A DNA stretch of 64,000 nucleotides from Anaerobacillus isosaccharinicus (GCF_001866075.3 NZ_CP063356.1:2470164-2534163), one strand, 5' to 3'. Positions 52,669 through 62,603 are shown, counted from the stretch's first letter. A program made the numbers and translations. The notes: a model not told the origin generated them from the sequence alone.

Positions 52669-53898
52669 ATGAAAAAAATACTAGCAATTACTATAGCAAT
52701 ATTGTCTCTTAGTTTATTTGTTGGTTGCTCTACTGATCATGGTGATGATCATAGTAAATCAAATGAAGAGGACACGGAAAAACAACATGAGGGGCACAAC
52801 AGTTCAGAAATAAAGACTGAGGGCTTACTTCATCTAAACACGAAAAATGTTTCAAGATTAAATAGCCATGATGCCCTTGAAATATCTGTGATGACTTCGC
52901 AAATGATATGGCCAGCAACACATGAAGCCAATCAACCAGGCACAATTATGTTAGCGCCGATTGAAAACTGGCAACTTGCTCTAGCGAGTTTAAACTTAGT
53001 CCACCATCCAAATGATGGTCCACTGTTATTTACGAAGAATGGAGAAATCCCTGCATTAATTCTTGCAGAAATTGAAAGACTTCAACCAAAAGGGAATCTA
53101 AATGGAACTCAAATTATGGTGATGGGTGACTTAGTTGAAGCCGAACTTGAAAAACTAAGTGGTTATGAAATGATTACAATCACAGAAACTGAACCAGCAG
53201 CATTTGCTACTGAGATTGATCGTCTTTATGGAGAATTAACGAATAATACTCCAAGTAGTGTTATTATCGGATCAATGGAAGATAAAGGAAAGCTTTTCTC
53301 AATTCCGGCTGGAAGTTGGATTACCCATATGGATGAGCCTATCCTGTATGTAACTGAAAATGAAATTCCACAAGCTACAATTACTGCACTGCAAAAAAGA
53401 AATGGAAATGCAGCGATTTATGTAGTTGGACCACAAAGCGTGATTTCAAATGAAGTAGTAGAACAATTAGCTGAATACGGAACAGTTACTCGCATCGATG
53501 GAGAAACTCCTGAACAAATTTCTATTGAATTTGCTAAGTTTAGAGATCACACAACGAATTTTGGCTGGGAGGTAGTTGGTCCAGGTCATGGATTAGTGAT
53601 GGTTAGCACAGAACTTCCAGAACTGGCAATCACAGCTGCGCCTTTTGCTCATTTAGGAAAACATGCACCAATGGTTTGGTTAGCTGAAGGAAACTTCTCA
53701 GAAGCGATGCATAACTATCTAGGAGAGTTAAAACCAACATTTGAAAACGAACCTACAGAAGGGCCTTACAACCACGCCTACTTAATTGGCGGCGAGGACT
53801 TAGTTCCTTTTAAAGTGCAAGGATTTATCGATGAAATGCTAGAAATAGTACCTGCAAGTGGCGGCGGTCATGGCGGTCACGGTAGTCATAATCATTAA
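52669..53898 (+). CDS. Cell wall-binding repeat 2 (CWB2) lipoprotein, His-rich
   Basis: 409 residues with lipobox LFVGC (Cys20), a His/Asp/Glu-rich linker (STDHGDDHSK, EKQHEGHNSS), then three CWB2-like units: WPATHEANQPGTIMLAPIEN, KGKLFSIPAGSW with YVTENEIPQATI and VVGPQSVISNEVVEQLAEYG, and AYLIGGEDLVPF. The C-terminus is GGGHGGHGSHNH. CWB2 modules bind anionic wall polymers; the His-rich ends could bind metal. It is monocistronic, with TATAAT about 30 bp upstream. Confidence 0.85.
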   Translation: MKKILAITIAILSLSLFVGCSTDHGDDHSKSNEEDTEKQHEGHNSSEIKTEGLLHLNTKNVSRLNSHDALEISVMTSQMIWPATHEANQPGTIMLAPIENWQLALASLNLVHHPNDGPLLFTKNGEIPALILAEIERLQPKGNLNGTQIMVMGDLVEAELEKLSGYEMITITETEPAAFATEIDRLYGELTNNTPSSVIIGSMEDKGKLFSIPAGSWITHMDEPILYVTENEIPQATITALQKRNGNAAIYVVGPQSVISNEVVEQLAEYGTVTRIDGETPEQISIEFAKFRDHTTNFGWEVVGPGHGLVMVSTELPELAITAAPFAHLGKHAPMVWLAEGNFSEAMHNYLGELKPTFENEPTEGPYNHAYLIGGEDLVPFKVQGFIDEMLEIVPASGGGHGGHGSHNH

Positions 53899-54013
53899 AA
53901 TTTAATTTTGAAGTTAATGTGTCCGTATTCGATGCAAAATCATAAATTACAGTTAAATGTAGGTGAGATTGTACCTGTATTTGCACCGGAATTACGACTA
54001 TTTAAAAAATATA

Positions 54014-54049
54014 AAATGGCTCAGTTCAATTTTGAACTAAGCCATTTTT
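54014..54049 (+). terminator. Rho-independent terminator
   Basis: AAATGGCTCAGTTCAA pairs with TTGAACTAAGCCATTT (one mismatch) around a short T loop, then T-rich. Confidence 0.75.
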
Positions 54050-54118
54050 ACATTTTCTTATTTTTGCTAGTTGTACTAAAGATTTAGCGCAATAAGAACT
54101 TTTATAATTATGATATTA

Positions 54119-54225
54119 GCCCGAATAACTCCCCAAAAGCTTTGGTTTGTTGATTATGGGTAACTAAAGGCTGGAATAACTCCCTAATAGCTACGTTTTT
54201 CTGATTAGGGTAACTAATATTCAGT
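54119..54225 (+). repeat. Two ~50-bp imperfect direct repeats
   Basis: Units beginning CGAATAACTCCCCAAAAGCT and GGAATAACTCCCTAATAGCT each end in GATTA(T)GGGTAACTAA. The AACTCCC and GGGTAACT ends of each unit are complementary in part (GTTACCC/GGGTAAC type), so each could form a hairpin. Confidence 0.65.
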
Positions 54226-54622
54226 TCTCAAATTAAACTTGCATGTAAATTAGTATTTTATGGTAAAAAATATAGAGAATTATACTGAATTTGAGAAGGG
54301 GTGAAACGAATCGGATTGTTCCATTAGATATAGTTAAGTTAAATTGTGATTGTATGTTGATTAGCACCTTACTTGCTCTAGGAGTTTAATGTTAAGGCAC
54401 TCTTTTGGATAATTTGTAAAATTATCTAGCTAGTACGATAAACTAGGATATCCGTCAATATGAAAGAACGAAGATGATGGTCATGTTTACATACACCCTT
54501 AAAGCTTCTTATAGTTGAAAACGGTAGTTTCCACCACTTGAGGTTGTCCGTACCTTTTGTTAGGCTAATACTAGTAGTCAATTAGACTACTATGGTTACT
54601 AGTTAGGAGTGTAAAGCTTGGT
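54226..54622. other. Intergenic stretch without recognised gene
   Basis: About 400 nt before the transglycosylase gene. All frames are broken by stops and nothing coding-like is seen. It includes GTTAGGAGTG, the ribosome site of the next gene, at its end. Confidence 0.4.
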
Positions 54623-55309
54623 ATGTATAATAAAACTAAAATAGCAATGTTTCTTGGCTTACTTTTTCTTTGTGTCGGTATCGCCATAGAGAATTACTTG
54701 TTAAAGAAGGAACTTGCAAATTCAATAGAAGATTATGAAGATATTCATGAGGAAATTGAAGAAATTAAGCAAATTCTGACATTTGAAGAACGCAGTGTTT
54801 CAACAGAAACATCCTATCATTCCTGGGAGAATTCGAAAGAGTTAGCTAAAAACTTTACGATCGAAAGTGATGGTCAATTTCCAAAGGAGTGGGGCTTATT
54901 TTTATCTGAAAAAGCAAAAGAGAGATCTGTTGACCCATATATTTTATTTGAATTAATTAGAGTAGAAACAGGTGGGACGTTTAATCCAGACACAGTCGGT
55001 CCAAAAACAAGATATGGGAGAGCTTATGGGCTCACTCAATTTATGGAAAATACAGGACCATGGATTGCAAATATGGCAGACTTACCTTATGAAAAGGAAC
55101 TTCTGTATAACCCTTACTATGCAATTGAACTAGCGGTTATTTACTTAGATTTCCTTTATGAACGCTATGGTGATTGGGACCATGCACTAACTGCTTATCA
55201 CCGTGGAATGTATGGACTCGAACAGTTTAAAAATAGCCGTGGGCATGCAAAGAGCTGGTATTCAGAAGAAATTCAACAAAAAGCGAAAGAACTGAAATGG
55301 TTGTTGTAA
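54623..55309 (+). CDS. Membrane-anchored lytic transglycosylase (SLT domain)
   Basis: 228 residues: N-terminal anchor helix (about 6-25), a short acidic coiled coil (EDYEDIHEEIEEIKQIL), then an SLT goose-lysozyme-like domain (about 95-220). The catalytic Glu is in ELIRVETGGTFNPDTVGP, followed by GLTQFMENTG and ALTAYHRGMYG. It cleaves peptidoglycan glycan strands outside the cell. Monocistronic. Confidence 0.9.
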   Translation: MYNKTKIAMFLGLLFLCVGIAIENYLLKKELANSIEDYEDIHEEIEEIKQILTFEERSVSTETSYHSWENSKELAKNFTIESDGQFPKEWGLFLSEKAKERSVDPYILFELIRVETGGTFNPDTVGPKTRYGRAYGLTQFMENTGPWIANMADLPYEKELLYNPYYAIELAVIYLDFLYERYGDWDHALTAYHRGMYGLEQFKNSRGHAKSWYSEEIQQKAKELKWLL

Positions 55310-55334
55310 CGAATTAGCAAAACGGAGAAATCAA

Positions 55335-55374
55335 AAAGAAGGTGACACTTCGCTTACAAGTCACCTTCTTTTTA
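55335..55374. terminator. Bidirectional Rho-independent terminator
   Basis: AAAGAAGGTGAC (55335-55346) pairs with GTCACCTTCTTT (55360-55371), A before and T after, between convergent genes. Confidence 0.9.
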
Positions 55375-55378
55375 CTAG

Positions 55379-56905
55379 TTAATAGTCAACTTTTTTCAAC
55401 GACAGCTCTGACGGACCTTCGATGACATCGCCATTTATGGAGTATCTGGAACCGTGACATGGGCAATCCCATGATTTATCGCCATCATTCCACTCGACTT
55501 CACAGCCTAAATGTTTGCAAGTGGCATCAACGACATGTAGTTGGCCGTCTTCATCTCGGTAAGCACCGCATTTTTGCCCATCAATTCTGACATGGGCACC
55601 TTCACCAACAGCTATATCTTCAAGTTGTTTATGAGTCATACCTATTTTGCCTTTGACTAGCTGATAGGCTACATCAGCATTATGCTCAACAAACCGTTTA
55701 ATGTCAGGGTCAGCATTAAACCTTGATGGCGTATAAAGCTCTGCATAAGGGCTCGTCCCTTTGGTAATCAAGTCTGTTAAGAGCGTTGCTGCCGCAGTAC
55801 CGTTTGTCATCCCCCATTTGCGGTACCCAGTAGCAATATAAATGTTTTTTGAACTAGATGTAAACTGACCGATATATGGAAGCTTATCAAGAGTGTAGAT
55901 ATCTTGAGCTGACCAACGATAATGAATGTCCGTGAGACCTAGAACTTCACTTCCGAAATTGGCAAGAGCTTCATAATGCTTCATCGTATTAATTCCATGC
56001 CCTGTTTTGTGACCCTCTCCACCAAGGAGCAGTAAGTGATCATCCCCAATTGGCGTGGTACGAACTGAGCGTGTAGGTGTTTCAGCGCTTAAATACATTC
56101 CGCCTGGATAGGGTTCATGACTTTTTACTGCAACAACATAAGATCTTTCCTGATACATTCTTGCAAAATAAAATCCAGCAGCATCATAAAAAGGATAATG
56201 GGAACAACAAATAACATGGTTACTTGTTATTGTTTTTCCGTTTCGAGTCATTACTTTCGGATTAGTTCCTTCTATGATATCGACAGCCGTTGTTTTTTCA
56301 AAAATTTGTCCGCCGTGCTTGACGATGCTTTCTACAAGTTGAGCTAAATATTTTATTGGATGGAATTGCGCTTGACCTTCCATCACCAACGCTTTTTTCA
56401 TTGGTAAGGATTTTAGTGGCATTGAATCGACTAATTTCCCTGGAATTTTAAGTATCTCATACGCTTTCGCTTCTTTTTCAAGCTTGTTTAATTCTTTTTC
56501 CGAGTTCGTATAAATATAGGCGTCGTGCTCTTCATAGTCGCAATCAATGCTTAGTTCTTCAATCGTACTTTTGATAAAGGCACGAGCGCTGTCGGAAGCA
56601 TTGTAATACAGCTTTGCTTTTTCTTCACCAAAATGGTTTATAAATTCATCATAAATAATTCCATGCTGTGCTGTTACTTTCGCTGTCGTGTGTCCAGTTG
56701 TTCCGTTCAATATAGAACCAGCATCAATAATGGTTACCTTTAAACCTTGTTTGGAAAGGAGATAGCCTGCAGTAATTCCTGTAATACCACCGCCAATGAT
56801 CGTAACATCAGTTGTGATATCCTGGTCTAAACTTGGAAAAGAGGGTAGACTTAAATTTTTTCGCCAATACGGTTCTGGAAATTGAGGCCATTGTCTTTGT
56901 GTCAT
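55379..56905 (-). CDS. yhfW: FAD-dependent oxidoreductase with C-terminal Rieske domain (YhfW-like)
   Basis: 508 residues. The N-terminal DAO-type FAD domain has DVTIIGGGITGITAGYLLSK and GTTGHTTAKVTAQHG; the C-terminal ~75 residues are a Rieske [2Fe-2S] domain with CKHLGCEVEW and CPCHGSRYSINGDVIEGP, giving the full C-x-H...C-x2-H ligand set. Architecture matches B. subtilis YhfW. Substrate unknown; a cytosolic electron-transfer oxidation of an amine or amino acid is plausible. Confidence 0.92.
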   Translation of the reverse strand: MTQRQWPQFPEPYWRKNLSLPSFPSLDQDITTDVTIIGGGITGITAGYLLSKQGLKVTIIDAGSILNGTTGHTTAKVTAQHGIIYDEFINHFGEEKAKLYYNASDSARAFIKSTIEELSIDCDYEEHDAYIYTNSEKELNKLEKEAKAYEILKIPGKLVDSMPLKSLPMKKALVMEGQAQFHPIKYLAQLVESIVKHGGQIFEKTTAVDIIEGTNPKVMTRNGKTITSNHVICCSHYPFYDAAGFYFARMYQERSYVVAVKSHEPYPGGMYLSAETPTRSVRTTPIGDDHLLLLGGEGHKTGHGINTMKHYEALANFGSEVLGLTDIHYRWSAQDIYTLDKLPYIGQFTSSSKNIYIATGYRKWGMTNGTAAATLLTDLITKGTSPYAELYTPSRFNADPDIKRFVEHNADVAYQLVKGKIGMTHKQLEDIAVGEGAHVRIDGQKCGAYRDEDGQLHVVDATCKHLGCEVEWNDGDKSWDCPCHGSRYSINGDVIEGPSELSLKKVDY

Positions 56906-57037
56906 TTGAATTCCTCCATTATTAATAAATACAAACCTATTTTTTCCAATAACAAAAAAATTATTAAGATTCGATTTTAAAGGTGAATAACAGTAGAATA
57001 GAATAATACTTTTGAATAAAGAGAGGTAAGAAATAAT

Positions 57038-57802
57038 ATGATTTTCTTTGATATAGATGGGACATTGTTAAATGAGGAAAAGGAGTTACCGAACTCTACG
57101 AAAGAGGCAATTGCAAAATTAAAGAAAGCCGGCCATCAAGTTGCCATCGCAACCGGACGAGCCCCGTTTATGTTTAAAGAGTTACGTGAAGAGCTAGAAA
57201 TCGATACTTACATTTCATTTAACGGGCAATACGTAGTTGCTGACGGTGAAGTCATTTATAAAAATCCGTTGCATAAGGAAACGTTAAAGTCTTTAATCGA
57301 TTTTGCTGGAACAAATGAACATAGCCTTGTTTTCATGGATCATGAAGATATGCGCGCAAGTAAAGAGTACGATGCTTATATAGAGGAAAGCATCGGAACG
57401 CTGAAAATCTCCCATCCAATGCATGACGTTACGTATATGGATGAAAGAGAAATTTACCAAACGCTATTATTTTGTAAAGTTGAAGCTGAACAAGCTTATA
57501 TTGATACGTTTAATCAGTTTCAATTTGTTCGCTGGCACCCAGTTTCGACGGATATATTACCTGCAGGTGGCTCAAAGGCAAAGGGAATTAACGAAGTGAT
57601 TAAACATTTTGGTTTGGCTAATGATCAAGTGTATGCTTTTGGAGATGGGTTAAATGATATTGAAATGCTTTCATTTGTGAAAAATAGTGTAGCAATGGGC
57701 AATGCCCATGATGAAGTCAAAAAAGTAGCAAAACATGTCACGAAGCATGTTAACGAGGATGGAATTTTGCATGGCTTGAGGCTAGTTGGGCTGCTGAAGT
57801 AA
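57038..57802 (+). CDS. HAD-superfamily phosphatase, Cof/YidA-like
   Basis: 254 residues. Motif I FFDIDGTLLNEE with nucleophile Asp, motif II in AIATGRAPFM, motif III Lys in GGSKAKGINEVIKHFG, motif IV YAFGDGLNDIEML. A type IIB cap lies between. Hydrolyses sugar phosphates or a related phosphoester in the cytosol. AGAGGT precedes the ATG. Repeat copy D follows the gene. Confidence 0.93.
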   Translation: MIFFDIDGTLLNEEKELPNSTKEAIAKLKKAGHQVAIATGRAPFMFKELREELEIDTYISFNGQYVVADGEVIYKNPLHKETLKSLIDFAGTNEHSLVFMDHEDMRASKEYDAYIEESIGTLKISHPMHDVTYMDEREIYQTLLFCKVEAEQAYIDTFNQFQFVRWHPVSTDILPAGGSKAKGINEVIKHFGLANDQVYAFGDGLNDIEMLSFVKNSVAMGNAHDEVKKVAKHVTKHVNEDGILHGLRLVGLLK

Positions 57803-57906
57803 TAGGGTGGTTTTGTGCAGAAACTAGATTGGGCTGGCGCACAAAGGTTGGAATTTGGAGCATAACGAGTATAAACAGGCTCAGAACCGTTGAGCTCTTA
57901 ACAGAT

Positions 57907-58274
57907 CGGACATGAGTTCCGTTATTTTCAAAAAACATCATATTTCCAAAGCTAACGGACATGAGTTCCGTTATTTGCCCAAACCCGTGCCTAAAATAGG
58001 TACTTTTGGTAAAATAGCGGAACACATGTCCGATAAATTTTCCCAAAATATAAAATCAACATAATTAGCGGAACGTATGTCCGATAGATTTTCGTATCGG
58101 ACATCAGTTCCGTTATTTTCAAAAAAACGTCATAATTCTAAAGCTAACGGACATGAGTTCCGTTATTTGCTCAAACCCGTGCCTAAAATAGGTACTTTTG
58201 GTAAAATAGCGGAACACATGTCCGAAAAATTTTCCAAAATATAAAATCAACATAATTAGCGGAACGTATGTCCG
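57907..58274. repeat. Four-arm intergenic repeat, copy D, present as a tandem of two units
   Basis: Unit 1: forward arms 57907-57921 and 57956-57970, inverted arms 58018-58032 and 58069-58083. Unit 2: forward 58098-58112 and 58148-58162, inverted 58210-58224 and 58260-58274. The units, including the spacer with ACCCGTGCCTAAAATAGGTA, are nearly identical over ~180 bp. They lie between convergent genes. Confidence 0.93.
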
Positions 58275-58413
58275 GTAATTTTCCTTTCCCTAAACTACAT
58301 ATTGGTGAACAGCCATTCAAAAAACAATTGGAACAACGGGGATGAACTGCAGCTCGAGTTCTAGACACAACTAACAATTGGGCTGCGGTTCAACAACTTC
58401 AATGCGTAACATT

Positions 58414-59397
58414 TTACATGATCCTCTGCCACTCATTATCTTTTGGATGGCGTAATGCTTCTAACGCCAACTGAGCGTTATATCCTACAGAAAAGTCGTA
58501 AAGCTCAGCTTCTTCCCCGTGAACGGCTTTCACAAATTCAGAAATTAAATTCCGAGCACTGCCTTCAGTTACAGTTAGCTCCTCTAAATCATTACCAGTC
58601 TTTGCACCTACTAATTGCCGCCAATTTTTAAGCTGCAAAGTTCCTTCCGTGCCATATGCAGCAAACTCAAGCTGCTCTTCACCACCTATGTTACTTAAAC
58701 CATCAATTAAAACAGATATTCCGCTCTCCAGTTTCATTTCAGCGATAATCCCGTTTTCGCAAAGGGAAGGATCATTTGGAAACTGTAATTGTGAGCGTAC
58801 TTCTTTAATTGGGCCAAAAATTCGTTGAATCGCCTGGATCCAATGAACACCAACTTCTAATACATAGCCACCTTGCTCGCGCCCAGCTACCCAGTCACTT
58901 TGCTGCCAAAGCCTAGGCCAATGAGGGAAATGCATTTTTAAATTAATACGGCGAAGTTCTCCTATGAAACCCTCGTTAATGAAAGCTTCAAACTGCTGCA
59001 AACTAGCTTGATAATTTAATGGGAAATGCATCGCATGAACAAGTTCCGTTTTCTTAACGGCTGTTAACATCCGATCAGCTTCCTCGATGGAATTTGCTAA
59101 TGGCTTTTCACACAAAATATGTTTTCCTGCCTCAATCGCGGCTAAGACAATCTCCTCATGAAATTTAGGCGGTACAGCCACATAGACCGCATCAAGCTCT
59201 TCACATGCCAATAACTCTTGATAATCCGTAAAAACTTTTTTAACGTTATAAGTTGCAGCCATTTCCTTTAAACGAGTCTCTGACGCATCGCAAAAAGCAG
59301 AAACTAGAATGTCTTCTCGTCCTTTAAATATATTCATTAATCTCTCGCCAATAGCGCCTAACCCTATAATGCCGATATGTATGATTTTTTTTGACAT
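58414..59397 (-). CDS. Gfo/Idh/MocA-family oxidoreductase
   Basis: 327 residues. N-terminal Rossmann domain GIIGLGAIGERLMNIF, with AVYVAVPPKFHEEIVLAAIEAGKHILCEKPLAN including the conserved E-K-P. The C-terminal alpha/beta sugar-binding domain has QQSDWVAGREQGGYVLEVGVHWIQ (D/H catalytic region). NAD(P)-dependent dehydrogenation of a sugar or cyclitol is expected; substrate unknown. Confidence 0.92.
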   Translation of the reverse strand: MSKKIIHIGIIGLGAIGERLMNIFKGREDILVSAFCDASETRLKEMAATYNVKKVFTDYQELLACEELDAVYVAVPPKFHEEIVLAAIEAGKHILCEKPLANSIEEADRMLTAVKKTELVHAMHFPLNYQASLQQFEAFINEGFIGELRRINLKMHFPHWPRLWQQSDWVAGREQGGYVLEVGVHWIQAIQRIFGPIKEVRSQLQFPNDPSLCENGIIAEMKLESGISVLIDGLSNIGGEEQLEFAAYGTEGTLQLKNWRQLVGAKTGNDLEELTVTEGSARNLISEFVKAVHGEEAELYDFSVGYNAQLALEALRHPKDNEWQRIM

Positions 59398-59752
59398 ATA
59401 AAATCGCTCCTTTTCAAGATTAGTTTATCTTTTTACGTACAGTTTTACTAGTAAAGTATTTCGGTTTACGTAATTGTGAAATAACTATCTAAAAGGAAAG
59501 GGCTAAACTCAGAAAAATAAAAAAAATCCGAACTAACTCGATTTTTTTCTACGCGTAATTCGTTTTTTCTTTTGACTAAAGCACTTATCCCCGAATTTGT
59601 AGCACAGAGAGGGATAAATTTTACAATTTTTTGATTTTTTCATGTCACAAATTCGCCTCATTTAATTGTAGTTTTTGTAATGCTTTACACATTTTTAAAA
59701 TTCAGATCATTGTAAGCTAAGGATAAATATAGAAGTTTAAGAGGTGCTCAAT
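59398..59752. other. Intergenic region upstream of the chemoreceptor gene
   Basis: 355 nt, AT-rich, with several T runs. It must hold the promoters of both divergent genes. I see no convincing sigma-D or sigma-A pair and no structured RNA. Confidence 0.4.
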
Positions 59753-61861
59753 ATGAAAGTGATATTCAATCCGGCAAAGGCAATTTTAAATAAACTATCA
59801 TTTTTTAAGAAGTTTCTATTTATTTTTGTGATCATCTTTATTCCAATGACTATTTTAGCGTTTTCTTATAGTGGGGAATTAAACAAGACAGTTGTTGTTT
59901 CAAAGCAGCAGCATATAGGTCTTGAATATGTTGACCAATTACGGGGTTTGGTACAGTTAACTCAACAACATCGTGGCCTATCATCAGGGTATTTAGGGGG
60001 AAATACTGAATCAAAGCCGTTAATCATGAAAAAACAAGAGGAAATAAGAGGAACATTGGCAGTCATCGAAAGAAAAATTACAGATGACGACGATGAATTA
60101 GGAATTAAAACGTATGTTACCCAGGTGAATTCAGAATTAAATCATTTGTTTACTGAAGTATTTAGTTATAGTACGAAAAAATCATTCGATACACACACCG
60201 AGATCATCCAAACACAATTATATTTATTGAGCACAATCGGTGATTATTCTTCGTTATCTCTAGATAATACTGTAGTAATATATAGCTTAGCAGATATGGT
60301 TGTCGTAAGACTTCCTTATATAACTGAACTAATGGGACAAGCCCGGGCACTGGGGTCAGGAATTGCGGCATCTGGTGATATGTCTGAGCAGCAGGAATTT
60401 CAGCTTTTATATATAAAAGAAGCCCTAATCCAACAAATTAGAGATGTGGAACGTTCTTTACAAACAGTTTTTCATGAAAGTGAGAACTTAAAAGAACTAT
60501 TACACGGAAAAAGCAACCAATCAGTAGAAAATGTGTACAGATTAATTGAAATTCTAGAAAAAGAATTTTTAGCGACCGACACAATTTCTCTAGATTCAAT
60601 TATCTATTTCAATTCTACAACTGAAGCTATAGATGGGTATTATGACTTTATTTCAGCTCAATCAGAAACGCTAGCTTCACTTATAACTGATCGAATTGAT
60701 CATGGAACCTTTTTAAGAAGCTCGATCTTCATCTTTATGATGGTTGTCTCTCTTTTTGTAATTTATATTTTTATTTCATTTTATTTAGCCGTAAAAGAAA
60801 ATATCGATGAGGTAGTAATAGCTACGTCGAGAATTGCGAACGGCGATTTAACGAAAAATGTAAAAGTGTACTCGCAAGATGAGATGAAGAATATTTCGTT
60901 ATCACTGAATGAAATGATTTTATCTGTAAAAAACATCATTCAATCAAGTCAAAATGTAGCCCATGATTTATCCCAGTCTTCTACTGAATTATCGAAGGTC
61001 ATTGAAGAAACAACAGCTGCAACTGAACAAATTACATTTTCAATGGAGGATTTATCGAGGGATGTTGATCAACAGCTACAAAGAACAGAGGAAGCCGAAC
61101 AATCAGTGCAAGAAATCGTTCAAAATTTAGCAAATGTTACGAACACTTCAAATGAAGTTGCGAAATTTTCTAAAGATGCAACGAAACACGCCGAAAATGG
61201 TCATGATTTAGTGATTGGTACAGTTGAACAGATGACAACCATAAGTAACTCAATTGACGATACATTTGCTGTCATTGATGAGTTAAATAAGAAGTCCGAA
61301 AGTATCGGGGTGATTATTGAGGCGATTACGAGTATATCTAATCAAACGAACTTATTAGCACTAAACGCAGCAATTGAAGCAGCACGTGCCGGTGAACAAG
61401 GAAAAGGATTTTCTGTAGTTGCCGCAGAAGTAAGGAAATTAGCAGAACAATCAGCAGTATCATCCGAACAAATAGCCCAATTAATAGGTGAGGTCCAGAC
61501 AGATACAGCAAAGGCAAAACTAGCAATGGGAACGGTCCTAAATGATGCGAAGAAAGGAATAGAAATTGTTACAGCTACTGGCGACGGTTTTACGCATATT
61601 TTAAGTGCTTCAAAAGAAGTAGAAATACAAATTAATGACGTCGCTTCTTTAACTGCGGTCATGCAAACAAGCATTACTAATCTTGCTAACATCATTACCA
61701 ACACTACTGAGATTGCAAAAAAATCAGAAACTAATGCTCAAACTGCAGCAGCCGCATCTGAAGAACAATTAGCTACAATGGAAGAGATTACATCATCGAC
61801 CGTTGTTTTGAACCAAAGAGCCAAAGACTTAGAAAAATCTATCGTGCAATTTCGAGTATAG
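59753..61861 (+). CDS. Methyl-accepting chemotaxis protein with NIT-like sensor domain
   Basis: 702 residues. TM1 (about 18-38), a long helical extracellular domain (about 40-320) with [16 protein letters not shown], resembling nitrate/nitrite-sensing NIT domains, TM2 (about 324-346), a HAMP domain ([14 protein letters not shown]), and a cytoplasmic coiled coil with the hairpin tip [20 protein letters not shown] then [20 protein letters not shown]. It signals to CheA/CheW. The ATG at 59753 is preferred, 6 nt after AAGAGGTG. Confidence 0.92.
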   Translation: MKVIFNPAKAILNKLSFFKKFLFIFVIIFIPMTILAFSYSGELNKTVVVSKQQHIGLEYVDQLRGLVQLTQQHRGLSSGYLGGNTESKPLIMKKQEEIRGTLAVIERKITDDDDELGIKTYVTQVNSELNHLFTEVFSYSTKKSFDTHTEIIQTQLYLLSTIGDYSSLSLDNTVVIYSLADMVVVRLPYITELMGQARALGSGIAASGDMSEQQEFQLLYIKEALIQQIRDVERSLQTVFHESENLKELLHGKSNQSVENVYRLIEILEKEFLATDTISLDSIIYFNSTTEAIDGYYDFISAQSETLASLITDRIDHGTFLRSSIFIFMMVVSLFVIYIFISFYLAVKENIDEVVIATSRIANGDLTKNVKVYSQDEMKNISLSLNEMILSVKNIIQSSQNVAHDLSQSSTELSKVIEETTAATEQITFSMEDLSRDVDQQLQRTEEAEQSVQEIVQNLANVTNTSNEVAKFSKDATKHAENGHDLVIGTVEQMTTISNSIDDTFAVIDELNKKSESIGVIIEAITSISNQTNLLALNAAIEAARAGEQGKGFSVVAAEVRKLAEQSAVSSEQIAQLIGEVQTDTAKAKLAMGTVLNDAKKGIEIVTATGDGFTHILSASKEVEIQINDVASLTAVMQTSITNLANIITNTTEIAKKSETNAQTAAAASEEQLATMEEITSSTVVLNQRAKDLEKSIVQFRV

Positions 61862-62018
61862 CACCAGACTATTCGAAAAAAACATATGACAAAAATAGTA
61901 ACATAGTTGTTAAAGAAGAAGAAAAAAGTTATAGTCCATATAGAGGTATTTTCAAGAAAAGTACAATCTTTCATAGAAAATCGATACTAGTATAATTACT
62001 TAATAAGGGGAAGGTAAA

Positions 62019-62555
62019 ATGCGAAAAATATTAGCAGTAACTTTTCTTGTTTTCTTAGTGAGCTTAGTAGGCTGTGGATCAGAAGAAGACAAAAAAGAAG
62101 TTGTCCTTGATGGGGGAAGCCAGTATAATCAGGCAAATTTTGATTTGGCGCTTTTAGATACAAACGGCAATGTACAAACGATTACTCCAGACGGAAAAAC
62201 AATTTATGCTTATTTTACAGGGATTGGCTGACAAATTTGCATTACTCAGCTAGTTGAGCTGAACAATAATATTGATAAATTTCCTGGTGTTAAGATATAC
62301 GCAATTAGCTTGTCTTCTCCAGATGAGCACAGCCAATTACAAGAAGCATATAAGCAACAGTTAGAACACTTTGAATTTTTTACTGACTACCAAGGTGAAT
62401 TTGGTGAACGGTTTGGTTTTATTGATTTAGAGGCAAACAAAGTTTATCGCGGATATGTAGGTGTAAATCCAGCCACAACAAATATGGTCATTGAAATTGA
62501 TTATCTAATTGGTGACAATCTTAAAAAAGTGATAAAGGTAATGGAAGAATTGTAA
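62019..62555 (+). CDS. Probable selenoprotein: redoxin (AhpC/TSA-thioredoxin-like) lipoprotein with U-x-x-C motif
   Basis: Two ORFs form one 178-codon frame broken only by UGA (62229-62231, codon 71). Read as Sec it gives IYAYFTGIG-U-QICITQLVELN, where thioredoxin-like lipoproteins have strand, then C-x-x-C, then helix. The rest fits the fold: VKIYAISLSSPDEHSQL, FEFFTDYQGEFGERFGF and YVGVNP. A signal peptide with lipobox LVGC (Cys19) places it outside the membrane. A SECIS-like hairpin follows the UGA (separate entry). GGGGAAGG precedes the ATG. The alternative, a nonsense mutation exactly at the redox Cys, is less likely. Confidence 0.78.
62246..62262 (+). promoter_or_regulatory. Candidate bacterial SECIS hairpin for UGA at 62229
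   Basis: TCAGCT (62246-62251) pairs with AGCTGA (62257-62262) around the 5-nt loop AGTTG. The loop begins 21 nt after the UGA and has G as its second base, as in the bacterial SECIS pattern. The stem is short, so support is moderate. Confidence 0.6.
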
Positions 62556-62560
62556 AGAAA

Positions 62561-62603
62561 AATCTCTTCAGGCTATCTAAGTAGCCTTGAAGAGATTTTT
62601 TAT
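62561..62603 (+). terminator. Rho-independent terminator
   Basis: AATCTCTTCAGGCTA (62561-62575) pairs with TAGCCTTGAAGAGATT (62582-62597, one bulge), then T run. Confidence 0.9.

Noticed and set aside
57750-58046. 98-codon minus-strand open frame
   Set aside because: Mostly repeat arms and the antisense of the HAD gene end.
57907-58274. CRISPR array
   Set aside because: Arms are in both orientations, spacers are similar between units, and there are no cas genes.
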